Origin: Nonomuraea sp. NBC_00507 | GTDB lineage: Bacteria > Actinomycetota > Actinomycetes > Streptosporangiales > Streptosporangiaceae | NCBI RefSeq assembly: GCF_036013525.1 | Contig: NZ_CP107853.1 | Location: 3,348,001 to 3,412,000, forward strand | Reading direction: 5' to 3' | DNA length: 64,000 bases | In this document: one piece after another, positions 1 through 8,853 of the stretch | Position numbering within the stretch: position 1 is the first letter of the stretch | How the letters are laid out: each line of letters opens with the position of its first letter | Notes under the pieces: generated by a model | Seen by the model: the letters and a program-made list of their open reading frames with translations, nothing else | Told to the model about the DNA's origin: nothing | Database searches by the model: none | Translations under genes and position numbers: made by a program

Positions 1-290
1 CCGACTACGAGCACCTCATCAGCGAGCCGGATCTTCGCTCGGTGCAGATCGTCGAGTCGAACCTTCAGCGTCTCGGCCTCGACAGGATCGGACCAAAGTT
101 CGTGCGGCGACTTCATGTCGCAACCCGGCTTGACGACAATCTTTCCGGCTTTGGTCTCCCGCAGATCGGCCTCGGTCATCTCGGTCATGAAACGGGTGGA
201 GCCGCAGATCACGACGATACGCGGGAGGCTCAGCTGCTTCTTCGCGTCGGCGAGTTTCTCCTCGGGGGTGAGCTGTTGCGGGTATGACAC
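1..290 (-). CDS. Nucleoside 2-deoxyribosyltransferase-like protein, 3' end outside window
   Basis: The gene reads leftward off the window edge, so only the first 96 residues are visible. The start is a GTG at 290, preceded by a strong GGAGGA ribosome binding site at 295-300. After a short charged lead comes IVVICGSTRFM, then KPGCDMK, then LHRAKIRLADEVLVVG. This pattern (a Rossmann-like first strand with CGSTRF and a closing DEVLVV strand) is typical of the nucleoside 2-deoxyribosyltransferase / DUF4406-like fold that binds nucleotides. The exact substrate cannot be inferred. Its 5' end lies just outside the IS982 remnant. Confidence 0.72.
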   Translation of the reverse strand, partial: MSYPQQLTPEEKLADAKKQLSLPRIVVICGSTRFMTEMTEADLRETKAGKIVVKPGCDMKSPHELWSDPVEAETLKVRLDDLHRAKIRLADEVLVV

Positions 291-360
291 TGGTTCCTCC
301 TGATGGTGTGGTCCAAGGGGTGCCTGCGGAGACGAGAACGAGGGTGTCCAAGATCGTCTT

Positions 361-630
361 ATGGCGAACGACGTGGACACCCTCGCGACCGCACTCTATG
401 CGAGGCTGGGCCGAATACGGCTACTGCGCCAGCCACAGGCGCTTCTTCTGGGGCCTGCGCCTGCACCTGGTCTGCACCCTTCAGGGCCTGCCCATCGCCT
501 TCGCCCTGACCGGGGCCAAGGCCAACGAACGCGAGACCCTCCCCGACCTCCTGGCCGCCGAATGCGAGCTCCTGCGAGAGCGCCACGGACAGACTCTCAT
601 CGGCGACAAGAACTACTTCGGCCGTGGTTT
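361..630 (+). pseudogene. IS982 transposase, 5' part with internal deletion
   Basis: An ATG at 361 starts MANDVDTLATALYARL, a typical IS982 transposase amino terminus. After codon 16 the sequence jumps in another frame to GWAEYGYCASHRRFFWGLR and on to IGDKNYFGR, the catalytic core. The middle of the normal roughly 290-residue protein is missing, apparently removed by a deletion of a few hundred bases near 405-410. The reading then stops at the IS4 insertion point. The 3' part resumes after 2398. Confidence 0.8.
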
Positions 631-2398
631 GGGTCTTGCCCCAAGGCCAGGTAGTTAAGAGGATTTGGTTCTTGTCAATCGGCTGAGACGGGTAACGGGA
701 CTCCTGTAGATCAGATGTTCGGCGAAGATCATCTGAAGAGTGGAGTCCCGTTGCGGGATCAGTCTGTCATTTCCCGGGTGGTGCGGGTGGCCGCGGGGGT
801 GTTCGCACCGGGGCATCTGGGAGAGCTCACGCAGGTTGTGCCGTTCGAGTTGGTGGATGCGGTGCTGGCGGAAACGGGCCGGGTGCAGCGCCGGATCCGA
901 GAGCTTCCCTCGCGGGTCGGCGTGTATTTCCTGCTGGCGATGTGCCTGTTTCCGGAGGTCGGCTACCTGCTTGTCTGGGACAAGATGACCGGCGCTCTGG
1001 CCGGACTGCCCACTGTTGTCTCACCGACCGCAAAGCGTTACGCGACCTGCGCCGCCGGGTGGGCGGAGCGCCGATGCAGGTGCTGTTCGAGGTTTTGTGC
1101 GGCCCGCTGGCACGGCCGACGACGCCCGGGGTGCGGTTCGGCCGCTACCGGACGGTCTCCTTCGACGGCTGCAGCTCCCTCAAGGTCCCCGATACCAGCC
1201 GCAACCGGGCCTGGCTCGATCGGCTGGCCCATGGCGGTTATCCCCAGCTGGAGCTGATGACCCTGGTGGAGACCGGCACCCGGGCGATGATCGGCGCGGT
1301 CTTCGGGCCAACCGCCACGGGCGAGACCGCATACGCCAAGCGGCTGCTGCACCTGCTGAGGCCGGACATGCTCGTGCTGTGGGACAAGGGATTCGATGGC
1401 AACGACTTCCTCGCCGCGGTGACGGGCACCGGAGCTCAGGTCGTCGGCCGCCTGCGCAGCAACCGCCGCGTCCCGGTCCTGTCCCGCCTGGCAGACGGCT
1501 CCTACCTGTCGGTGATCGGCTCGGTCCTGGTGCGGATCGTCGACGCCCAGATCACCGTGACCTGCACTGACGGCACCGTCTTCGACGCCTCCTACCGGCT
1601 GGTCACCACGCTGACCAACGCCCGCCGCCACCCGGCCGGCGCCCTGGTCTCCTTGTATCACCAGCGCTGGGAACACGAATCGGCTTACTACGCGCTCCGG
1701 CACACGATCCTGCGCGGCCGCGTGCTGAGGTCGGGCGACCCGGTCGGCGTCGAGCAGGAGATGTGGGCGCTGCTCACGCTCTACCAACTGCTGCGCACCG
1801 TCATGGTCGACGCAGCGCAGTCCCGCCCTGGAACCGATCCCGATCGATGCGGGTTCACCATCGCCTTCCACGCTGCCCGTGACCTGGTGATCCAAGCCGA
1901 AGGCGTCTTGCCGGAAGCTCCCGACCCCATCGGAACGATCGGACGCCGGGTGCTGGCCAGGCTGCTCCCGCCACGACGCCCACGAATCAGCACCCGCAAG
2001 GTCAAATCACCGATCTCCCGCTACGGCGAACGGCTGGACGACGGCCGCCCCGACACCAGCCGCGCCATCACCCGCCTCGACATCACCCTCCTGCCGCCCC
2101 CGCCCGCACTGCCTACCGCATCCCGAGACGAGCGACCCATCGCCTCGGCCGACCGCCGCAGAAAACAACGGGTCCTGGCCCTCCTCCACCAAGACCCCGA
2201 CCGCCCCTGGCCGGCCCGCGACATCGCTCGCCACCTCGGCGACATCACCCTGAACACCATGTATCGGCAACTGTCCCGATGGTCCGCAACCGGACTCATC
2301 CGCAAGATCAGCCCGGGCCTCTACACCGCCGTGCCCACCCTGCCACCTCCTTGACAGGCACCCGAAAACGCTAACTACCTGGCCTTGGGGCAACTCCA
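631..2398 (+). mobile_element. IS4-family insertion sequence nested in the IS982 copy
   Basis: The 22-bp inverted ends TTGCCCCAAGGCCAGGTAG (from 636) and its complement (ending 2393) are nearly perfect, and weaker similarity continues outward for about five bases. A GTTT tetranucleotide flanks both sides (627-630 and 2399-2402), consistent with a 4-bp target duplication. Removing the element rejoins the IS982 reading as GRGFERELSERG. The element carries one transposase gene, which is frameshifted. Confidence 0.82.
715..2354 (+). pseudogene. IS4-family transposase with one frameshift
   Basis: The N-terminal domain (from the ATG at 715, including DQSVISRVVRVAAGVF and YFLLAMCLFPEVGY) matches the IS4 N-terminal domain. 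It reads in frame 1 up to about 1034. From about 1035 the coding continues one frame over, ALRDLRRRVGGAPMQ, through to the stop at 2354. One base seems to be missing in the run GCAAAGCG. DDE motifs are visible: VSFDGCSS, VLWDKGFDG and YHQRWEHESAYYALR. A winged-helix-like tail ends the protein. It is inactive unless the shift is programmed or a sequencing error. Confidence 0.85.
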
Positions 2399-2685
2399 GT
2401 TTCGAACGCGAACTGTCCGAGCGTGGAGTCCAGTTGCTGCGGTCGGCCCGTAAAGGTGAACGGGAACGGCCTGGTGCAGCCCTGTTCAAGCCGCTGCGGC
2501 AGGTCATCGAATCGATCAACGAGACCTTCAAGGGACAGCTTGACCTCGAACGGCACCGAGGGCGCACACCCGGAGGGGTCATAGCCCGCGTCATGCAACG
2601 CATCCTCGCGCTGACCGCCGCGATCTGGCACAACGACGCCACCGGACAAACCGTCCTACGTTCACTGATCGCCTACGCTCACTAA
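2399..2685 (+). pseudogene. IS982 transposase, 3' part
   Basis: This continues the interrupted transposase as FERELSERGVQLLRSARKG, then VIESINETFKGQLDLERH and ILALTAAIWHND, ending with a TAA at 2683-2685. These are the C-terminal catalytic and tail segments of IS982-type transposases. No start codon or ribosome binding site of its own is evident, so it is a displaced 3' half rather than a gene. Confidence 0.82.
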
Positions 2686-2777
2686 CCCCTTGGGATAGAT
2701 CATCTAGGCGACCACCACATCCGGTGACGCTCATACGGCAGGCGCCAATGATGCGTCTCACCCTGGCGAGGACAAGA

Positions 2778-3452
2778 ATGATCGCCATGCCGACATCCTC
2801 CGGGCAACGCTCCTCGACCGAGATCCGCACCTACCTCATAGAGCAGCTCAACCAGGCACTTCGCCGTCCTGGCATGTTCGGTGGCGAGATGGCCCTGCGC
2901 CTGCTACTCGATCACCTGGCCTACGCGGAAGGCGAGGATGAGGCATGGGCGGAGGAACTGCGAACGCTGCAATCCCGGGGCGCCGCCAACTCGCTCGGTG
3001 TCACCGGAGCGTTCCGGACTGTCGTGCCTGGTAACAACTACGAATACGGCGTCGCCTCGATCTATGCGGAGTTCGCCCGCAATCTCGGCTGGTTGGACGT
3101 CGACAGAACGCTGACGGCCGAGGACTATGCATCCATGCGTCAGGAACTACCCGCCTGGGCCGCTCAAGATCGCACGCTCACCGACGTACGTGAGACCTTC
3201 GGCCCGCCCTCCGTACTCTTCGGCGGCAGCAATCCCTACTACGGCAAGACCCTTGCCTACGTGTCCGAACGGCTGACGGAACCGATGATCTCCTTCCATC
3301 TCTGGAACGAGATCTCCCGAGAGAGCGGGTGGACCTTGTCGTCGATCTACAGTGAGCCCATCCTCCTGGCCGTCCGCTGCGGAACGGCGTCCTTCAGGGA
3401 AACGTTTCGCTTCACACCGGAAGGAAGCGTGCGCCGTCCCGACACGGCGTGA
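2778..3452 (+). CDS. Hypothetical protein
   Basis: The product is about 224 residues from the ATG at 2778, which has a GCGAGGA-like ribosome binding site five bases upstream; an ATG at 2787 is an alternative. I do not recognise the family. The protein looks soluble, with an acidic helical segment (RPGMFGGEMALRLLLDHLAY, then EGEDEAWAEELRTL), no signal peptide and no membrane span. Codon use is normal for the genome. It stands alone just downstream of the IS982 remnant. Confidence 0.65.
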   Translation: MIAMPTSSGQRSSTEIRTYLIEQLNQALRRPGMFGGEMALRLLLDHLAYAEGEDEAWAEELRTLQSRGAANSLGVTGAFRTVVPGNNYEYGVASIYAEFARNLGWLDVDRTLTAEDYASMRQELPAWAAQDRTLTDVRETFGPPSVLFGGSNPYYGKTLAYVSERLTEPMISFHLWNEISRESGWTLSSIYSEPILLAVRCGTASFRETFRFTPEGSVRRPDTA

Positions 3453-3713
3453 CCCACCACATCCTCTGTCACAGATTACATACCGTGACAATGGCAGGCT
3501 CACGCTATGGATCCGACCTGGGTCGAGTTCCTGGGTGTGGTGTAACCGTTGAGCTTGCGAGTCGACTTGGCTGGTGCTGTGTTCAGTTGACGTTTGCCCT
3601 GTAGTCGGTGGCGCGTTGGCCGGAATCGCTGCGCCGTAGGCGTGACCGCGGCTAGCGGCGGAAGTGGGCATGGCACTGGCGGCGGACCGTGCGTCGGCGT
3701 GGCGCCGGTGGTG

Positions 3714-4472
3714 TCAGGAGCTGCTCGCGGTGCGAGGGCTACCCAGGTGCCGGGCGAAGAATCGGATCGAGCTGTCGATTTCGAAGGACGGGACTCGAAA
3801 GTGGCTGCCGGGGTTGGCGTGCAGGGTCTTCTCGGCGGAGCCGAGTGCGTCGAACAGTTTCATGACTGAGTCCCGCGGATTGCCTTCGTCGTCCCACTGC
3901 AGCACGAACTCGACCGGGATCGTGATCCGCGCCGCGGTGTCGGTGAGCCAGTCGCTTCCGATGAGGCCGAGGACGGCAGCTGTGATCCGAGGTTCGGCCG
4001 CGATGAGGCGGATGCCCATCTCACCGGCCTGGGACAGGCCGTAGTACCCGACGGGCTGGCTGTCGCCGACGGAGTCCAGTTTCTGGAGCGCGTCGAGGGT
4101 GGTCTGCCAGTCGGGTATGAGCTGCGCCGCCACGGTTTCGTTGAGGGCGGGCCACGCCGGGCCGAAGGGCTCGCCCGCGGCCTCTCGTTCCTGGATGAGC
4201 GCGACGAGCCGCCGGATTTCCGGGTGCTCCGGCCTGTCGCCGGTACCTGGGGCGTCGATCGCGGCGACCGCGAAGCCGCAGGAGGTGACGTAGGGGAAGG
4301 CCCGGGAGACGACCTCCCATCCCTTCTTGTGCTGGCCGCCGCCGTGCCCGATCAAGACCAGCGGACGGGGACCGGAGCCCTCGGCGGGCGTCCAGAGCAC
4401 CCCGGGGATGTCTCCGATAGTGAAGAGCTGTTCGCGGATGCCGTCAGCGAACGTTTCTGAGGTGATGCGCAT
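3714..4472 (-). CDS. Alpha/beta hydrolase (dienelactone-hydrolase-like)
   Basis: The 252-residue protein starts at the ATG at 4472. It shows the alpha/beta-hydrolase pattern: the oxyanion strand LVLIGHGGGQHKKG, the nucleophile elbow GLSQAGEMG (Ser of GxSxG), a later acidic strand VEFVLQWDDEG, and the C-terminal histidine in ANPGSHFRVP. The GHGGGQHK signature resembles small actinobacterial esterases of the dienelactone-hydrolase-like group. The substrate is unknown. It is monocistronic and divergent from the NTPase gene downstream. Confidence 0.82.
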   Translation of the reverse strand: MRITSETFADGIREQLFTIGDIPGVLWTPAEGSGPRPLVLIGHGGGQHKKGWEVVSRAFPYVTSCGFAVAAIDAPGTGDRPEHPEIRRLVALIQEREAAGEPFGPAWPALNETVAAQLIPDWQTTLDALQKLDSVGDSQPVGYYGLSQAGEMGIRLIAAEPRITAAVLGLIGSDWLTDTAARITIPVEFVLQWDDEGNPRDSVMKLFDALGSAEKTLHANPGSHFRVPSFEIDSSIRFFARHLGSPRTASSS

Positions 4473-4863
4473 GGCGGGATTACATCGGCATTCCCGCTGA
4501 CGCGGCGAGTCAATTATCCGGACGGCCGGGCCGGCGACGGTGATGCCCGCCGCCGGTTGATCTCCCGCCGCCCGGCCACGATCGGCCATGCCGCCAGGCT
4601 GTCCATGGTCACGCCTGCGGCGCACCGATTCCGGCGACGCTCCAGCGCCGACATCCCCCTGGTGGTCTCGGTCCGGCGAGCCTTGTAGAGAGTGACGAAG
4701 GGGACCAATGATCGCGGCTGACGAGTTTGAAGGGCCTTCGAGATCATCCGCATAAGTTCGTAATGGTCCTACGGGCGCGTATGTCTGCGATGGAGCCTGC
4801 GCCTGCATCCGGCTCAGTGGGGGAGCTCTTCCAGCGAAATCATGCAGGACTCATAATCTGACC
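4473..4863. other. Intergenic region, 391 bp
   Basis: This gap separates the divergent hydrolase and NTPase genes. A 79-codon open frame on the minus strand (4514-4753) has arginine-rich composition and no family resemblance, so I do not call it. I see no clear repeat or terminator. Promoters for both flanking genes presumably lie here. Confidence 0.5.
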
Positions 4864-7065
4864 ATGCCGAGATGGTGGCCTTGGGTAGTCGTGATGCTCT
4901 GCAGCCTCGCTCTGGCAGTGGCGGTCACAGTGGCCTTGGTGCTGCGGGGGCTGGAGTACACGGCGTGGCTGACCGGCGTCCTCGCTCTGCTGCCTTTCGC
5001 CCCCGCACTGGTGGGGTGGGCCAAGCGACGCACCCAGGCAGCCGATATGGACCGGCTCGGCTACACGTTCGTAGGCCCCAACGATCGGCTGCCGCGCGTT
5101 CGCGACGTAGAACGGGTGGCGCCGCTGGACCACCGGGACGGTCGCGCCGAAGGCCCAGCCGACGAGGTCCCCTTTATCCGGCGTGATGCCAGCCGGGACA
5201 TCGAGCAGGCTCTGAGTGCAGGTGGATTCGTGCTCGTCATCGGAGACTCCACAGCCGGCAAGACGAGGGCCGCCTTCGAGGCGATGCGCGCGTCCCTACC
5301 TGACCACTTCCTGATCGCGCCGTACCTGTCCGAGAACATCCACCAGGCGGTCGCCCTCGCCCGTCGGCACCGCCCGAGCGTCCTGTGGCTTGACGATGTC
5401 GAACGCTATTTGGGCAGCGCGCGGCTGACCGTCGGCATGGTTGACGACCTGCTCCAACAGCAAGCGGTCGTTATCTTGGGCACGATCGGTACGGGCCAGC
5501 TGGAGAAGTTCGGTTCGCGGGCCGACGAGGCGGGCGGCGACGAGCGGGAGACCGAGTACCGCCGGATGGGCCGTCAGGTGCTGGGGCGGGCCAAGCGGAT
5601 TTCCCTTCCTCTCCACTGGAGCGAGCGGGAGGTGGCCAGAGCGAGAAAGGCAGAGGGCAACAGCAAAATCGCCGACGCGCTGGCGCACGCGGACGAGTTC
5701 GGCGTAGCGGAATACATCGCCGCGGGCCCTCAACTCCTGAAAGACTGGGATGCCGCGCGATCCCTATCGAGCGCCCATATACGCGGCGCGGCCCTGGTCG
5801 CCGCAGCGGTCGACGTGCGACGCGCCGGCTACACCGAAGGCGTGACACGGGACTTTCTCCGCTCTCTTCACGAGCACTATCTGCGGGCGGCACCGGGCGG
5901 CGTGGTGCTGCGGCCCGAGCCGTGGGAGAACGCCCTGGAGTGGGCCGTACATAGCTCATACGCCACGACCAGCATGCTCATACCGCAAGGGGACGGCCTG
6001 TATCGGGCCTTTGACTACCTCGTCGACGCCGCGGACCGCGCCACGGAGCCCGAGGCGCCGCGGCCGGAGGTATGGGACGCTCTCGCCGATTACCTCGGCG
6101 ATGAAGACCTCGCAGCCTTGTCGGACGTGGGCAGCACCGCCTATGACTACGGCCAGTTCGGCGCAGCCGAGCGCGCGCTGCGCCGGGTGGTTGAGAAGGG
6201 CGGGGACGAGCTGAGCGCGTCGGCAAGGGCCACGCTCGGGCTGGTCCTCGAATCCCTGGCGGACGCGGGCGAGCTCCCTTATGCGGCAGCGCGCGGAGAG
6301 TACGAGCTGGCCGCCGCGTCGGGCTGGCCGGAGGCCGTTGCGCACGCACAGATGCGGCTGGGAGTCCTACTGGCCAAACTGGACGAGCGGGAGGAGTCGG
6401 TGGTCTGGTTCAAGCGGGCCAGGGATTCCGGCCATCCCTGGTACGGGGGCAGGGCCAGCCGTCATTTGGGCTACTGGCTGGAGTCATGGGGGGACGTTGA
6501 GCAGGCGCGCGAGGCGTTCCAGCACACCATCGGCCACGGCCATCCGCGGCAGGCCATCAAGGCGATGATCGCGATGGGCGACCTACTCTCCGACCACGAC
6601 CCCGAATCCGCTGCCGATGCCTACCGCCAGGCTATGGATGCCGGGGACCCGGAGCTCGCCACAGCCGCCGCCCTCTGTCTCGGTGTCCACCTGGACAAGA
6701 CCGGCGACCGGCAGGGGGCGTATGAAGCGATGGGACGGGCGACAACGTGGAGTGACGAGAACGGCGAGCCATGGCTCATTGCGTCCTTCGAGTTCCGGCT
6801 GGACGATTATGCGAGCGCAGGCACGATGGCGCGGCTGGGCGTACGGGCGGCCAAATCGTTACAGCACCTGGAGCGGATCACCGCCGTTGGCCATCCGGAG
6901 GTGACACCCCTTGCCCTCGTCTATCTCGGATACCTCCGCCGCGAGGAAGGGGACGAGGCTGGCGCCCGCGAAGCCTGGATGCGAGCGCGGTCGCGCGGTC
7001 ATCAGCTTGCGCGTGAGCTGGCTGATGAACTGCTCGCGGACCTCAACGAGGTCGAGAACGACTGA
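4864..7065 (+). CDS. Membrane-anchored P-loop NTPase with TPR/Sel1-like repeats
   Basis: The 733-residue protein has two N-terminal membrane helices (about residues 7-28 and 33-51). A P-loop NTPase module follows, with Walker A GDSTAGKT at about 127-134 and Walker B VLWLDDVER at about 173-181. The C-terminal half (about 430-730) is a run of helical hairpins of TPR/Sel1 character (for example AAERALRRVVEKGGDE and EESVVWFKRARDSGHP). This STAND-like layout (NTPase followed by a superhelical sensor) is common in actinobacterial signalling and conflict proteins. The target is unknown. No effector domain is visible, so it may work with a partner or through its membrane anchor. Confidence 0.72.
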   Translation: MPRWWPWVVVMLCSLALAVAVTVALVLRGLEYTAWLTGVLALLPFAPALVGWAKRRTQAADMDRLGYTFVGPNDRLPRVRDVERVAPLDHRDGRAEGPADEVPFIRRDASRDIEQALSAGGFVLVIGDSTAGKTRAAFEAMRASLPDHFLIAPYLSENIHQAVALARRHRPSVLWLDDVERYLGSARLTVGMVDDLLQQQAVVILGTIGTGQLEKFGSRADEAGGDERETEYRRMGRQVLGRAKRISLPLHWSEREVARARKAEGNSKIADALAHADEFGVAEYIAAGPQLLKDWDAARSLSSAHIRGAALVAAAVDVRRAGYTEGVTRDFLRSLHEHYLRAAPGGVVLRPEPWENALEWAVHSSYATTSMLIPQGDGLYRAFDYLVDAADRATEPEAPRPEVWDALADYLGDEDLAALSDVGSTAYDYGQFGAAERALRRVVEKGGDELSASARATLGLVLESLADAGELPYAAARGEYELAAASGWPEAVAHAQMRLGVLLAKLDEREESVVWFKRARDSGHPWYGGRASRHLGYWLESWGDVEQAREAFQHTIGHGHPRQAIKAMIAMGDLLSDHDPESAADAYRQAMDAGDPELATAAALCLGVHLDKTGDRQGAYEAMGRATTWSDENGEPWLIASFEFRLDDYASAGTMARLGVRAAKSLQHLERITAVGHPEVTPLALVYLGYLRREEGDEAGAREAWMRARSRGHQLARELADELLADLNEVEND

Positions 7066-7130
7066 ATAGTGGCCCCTCGCCGGTTGACGGCCAGGACCGG
7101 GACGCGGACGCCTACGTGCTGGCGCGTTAC

Positions 7131-7326
7131 TGCCTGTGAGCTGGCAAGAACCGTTCGTGTAGGAAGCCTCGGTGGACGCACCTTCGCAGAATGTCAGCCA
7201 TGACTTGGTCGTCGATCTCGATGGCCACGCGATCCTCATGCCGTAATCGACGCCAACGAGGGTGGTTCCTCGTGTAGGTGCGGCTCCACGATAGAGATCG
7301 CTTGGGCGTCAGCTCCCCTAATCTTC
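7131..7326 (-). other. Possible degenerate coding remnant
   Basis: An open minus-strand frame runs from about 7326 to a stop at 7131 and contains VAIEIDDQVMADILRRC. It has protein-like composition near its end but no start codon with a ribosome binding site and no recognisable family. It may be the tail of a gene lost when the adjacent pfkB remnant was created. Confidence 0.25.
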
Positions 7327-7866
7327 TGGGCTAGCTCGTCCGACCTGATCGTCGGCTTCCGCATCTGGTGGCGAATCTGATCTCCGCCTGGTGCTCCCGG
7401 CCTGGGGTATCTGAAGTGTGGTTGGCATGGACGATCTCATCTGGACGGTTGTGGCGGCCCAGGCGAGCCCGAGATGCACCCCTTCGGCCAAGGTCTTCCC
7501 GTTGCTGACCTCCCAAAGCAGGCCTGCGGCGAAGGCATCACCCGCACCGGTCGCGTCCACTACATCTACTGAGATGGCTGGGTAATGATCGCTTTTGCCT
7601 GACGAGTAGACGGTTAGGCCGTTGGCGCCTTCCGTCACGACACTGGTGGTTTTCGTGGGGACAGGGGCGAAGTCGTTGCGGGATCCGATCAGATACTGCA
7701 TGGCGGGGATCGTGCCTGGCGGAACACTCGTGACCAGCGCTCCTGCGGCGGCCATGGCTTGGGCTGCGGCGGTGAAAGCGTCGTACCAGGCTGCGAAGTA
7801 GACGATATCTCCCGACGCTACGGCTTGTGCGGGGATCGTGATGGTGTGCAGCAGGTCGTCCCGGGA
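7318..7866 (-). pseudogene. PfkB-family carbohydrate kinase, C-terminal remnant
   Basis: The reading runs DLLHTITIPAQAVASGDIVY, then YLIGSRNDF, then VVDATGAGDAFAAGLLWE (the GAGD catalytic/anion-hole motif of PfkB kinases), then HLGLAWAATTVQ. It matches, residue by residue with scattered changes, the C-terminal two thirds of the complete PfkB gene at 62594-63367. The N-terminal third with the substrate-binding residues is absent, and the C-terminus runs on into unrelated sequence. It is a truncated paralogue or duplicate. Confidence 0.85.
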
Positions 7867-7962
7867 TCGGCCAGGGACAGCGCGCCAAATATCGATGAAG
7901 GGTCTTTAGATGTGGCTTGAGGGAGTCCGGGGGAGGAAGCAAGACGCCCAGGAAATGAGGCG

Positions 7963-8112
7963 AAAATAGGCACAGCGCGCGATCTGATGAGAGCTGTCAG
8001 CGAGTCTGTGAGCGAGGACGACACAGTCCTCGACGCCGCTCGCAAGCTTCGGAATGTCCACATGGAGGCGCTTCCGGTGGCCCGGAGGGACGGTCCGCTT
8101 GAGGGTGTCCTT
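7963..8112 (+). pseudogene. CBS-domain protein fragment
   Basis: The translation TARDLMRAVSESVSEDDTVL, then AARKLRNVHMEALPVARRDG, then GVLTYRD is one half of a CBS (adenosyl-nucleotide-binding) domain. It begins mid-domain and dissolves after about 50 residues, so it is a remnant. Downstream, roughly 8165-8300 in another frame, ALAIRARIPPTP-like sequence looks like the tail of a further lost gene. Confidence 0.6.
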
Positions 8113-8325
8113 ACCTACCGTGACGCGGCTCGGTCCGAGCTCATCGACCGCGGGGCCGATGTGGGGGGCTCTGGGCCTGCTCGCCGACCGCGACCACCAG
8201 GTGCTCGTCGGCGCCTGGGCCTTCGCCCCGCAGGTCGGGGAGTGGATCCACCAGGCGGCTCTGGCCATCCGCGCCCGCATCCCGCCAACGCCACCTCAGC
8301 AACGTCAAGAACGCAAGGACACCAC

Positions 8326-8799
8326 ATGGACCTCAAACTCGAATTCATCGTGCTGCCCGTCTCCGACGTCGATCGGGCCAAGAGTTTCTACGAGGCTGCG
8401 GGATTCCGGTTGGACGTCGACCAAACTTTCAGTGAGGACTTCCGGCTCGTGCACTTCACGCCACCCGGCTCAGAGTGCTCGATCATGTTCGGCAAGGGCC
8501 TCACCTCCGCCGCGCCCGGCTCCGCCCAGGGCCTGTACCTCGTCGTCGACGACATCGAAAAAGCCCGTGCAGAGCTCGTCGGCCGCGGCGTCGAGGTGAG
8601 CGAGATCTTCCACGACGGCGGAGGGCTCCTCCACCACGGCCATGACGCCGACGGGGTCGTCCACCGTGGCCAGGGCCAGGAGCGGCTGGCCGGCCCACAC
8701 CCCGACCGTGCCTCCTACGCCTCCTACGTCACCTTCCGTGACCCGGACGGGAACGGCTGGGGACTCCAGGAGGTGAAGCAGCGGGCCCCCGGACGGTGA
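8326..8799 (+). CDS. VOC (glyoxalase/bleomycin-resistance) family protein
   Basis: The 157-residue product starts at the ATG at 8326, after a weak GCAAGGAC site. MDLKLEFIVLPVSDVDRAKS followed by YEAAGF is the canonical first beta-alpha-beta unit of the vicinal oxygen chelate fold. YLVVDDIEKARAELVGRG opens the second half and FRDPDGNGWGLQEV closes it. The stretch around residues 105-125 is histidine-rich and less regular than usual, possibly a compensated frameshift. It may be a metal-dependent dioxygenase, glyoxalase or resistance protein; the substrate is unknown. It is probably co-transcribed with the NmrA-like gene. Confidence 0.8.
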   Translation: MDLKLEFIVLPVSDVDRAKSFYEAAGFRLDVDQTFSEDFRLVHFTPPGSECSIMFGKGLTSAAPGSAQGLYLVVDDIEKARAELVGRGVEVSEIFHDGGGLLHHGHDADGVVHRGQGQERLAGPHPDRASYASYVTFRDPDGNGWGLQEVKQRAPGR

Positions 8800-8853
8800 C
8801 AGCACGTTGATCACACCTCCACTCAGCTACTCAGCTACTCAGGAGAGTGACCG

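Larger units (their letters stand above)
313..2693 (+). mobile_element. IS982-family element, internally deleted and split by an IS4-family insertion
   Basis: Short inverted ends CCAAGGGGT (313-321) and ACCCCTTGG (2685-2693) bracket two pieces of one IS982-type transposase. The pieces are separated by an IS4-family element at 631-2398. The left piece has also lost an internal block, so this copy cannot transpose by itself. The outer boundaries rest on the short inverted repeat only and could be off by a few bases. Confidence 0.7.
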
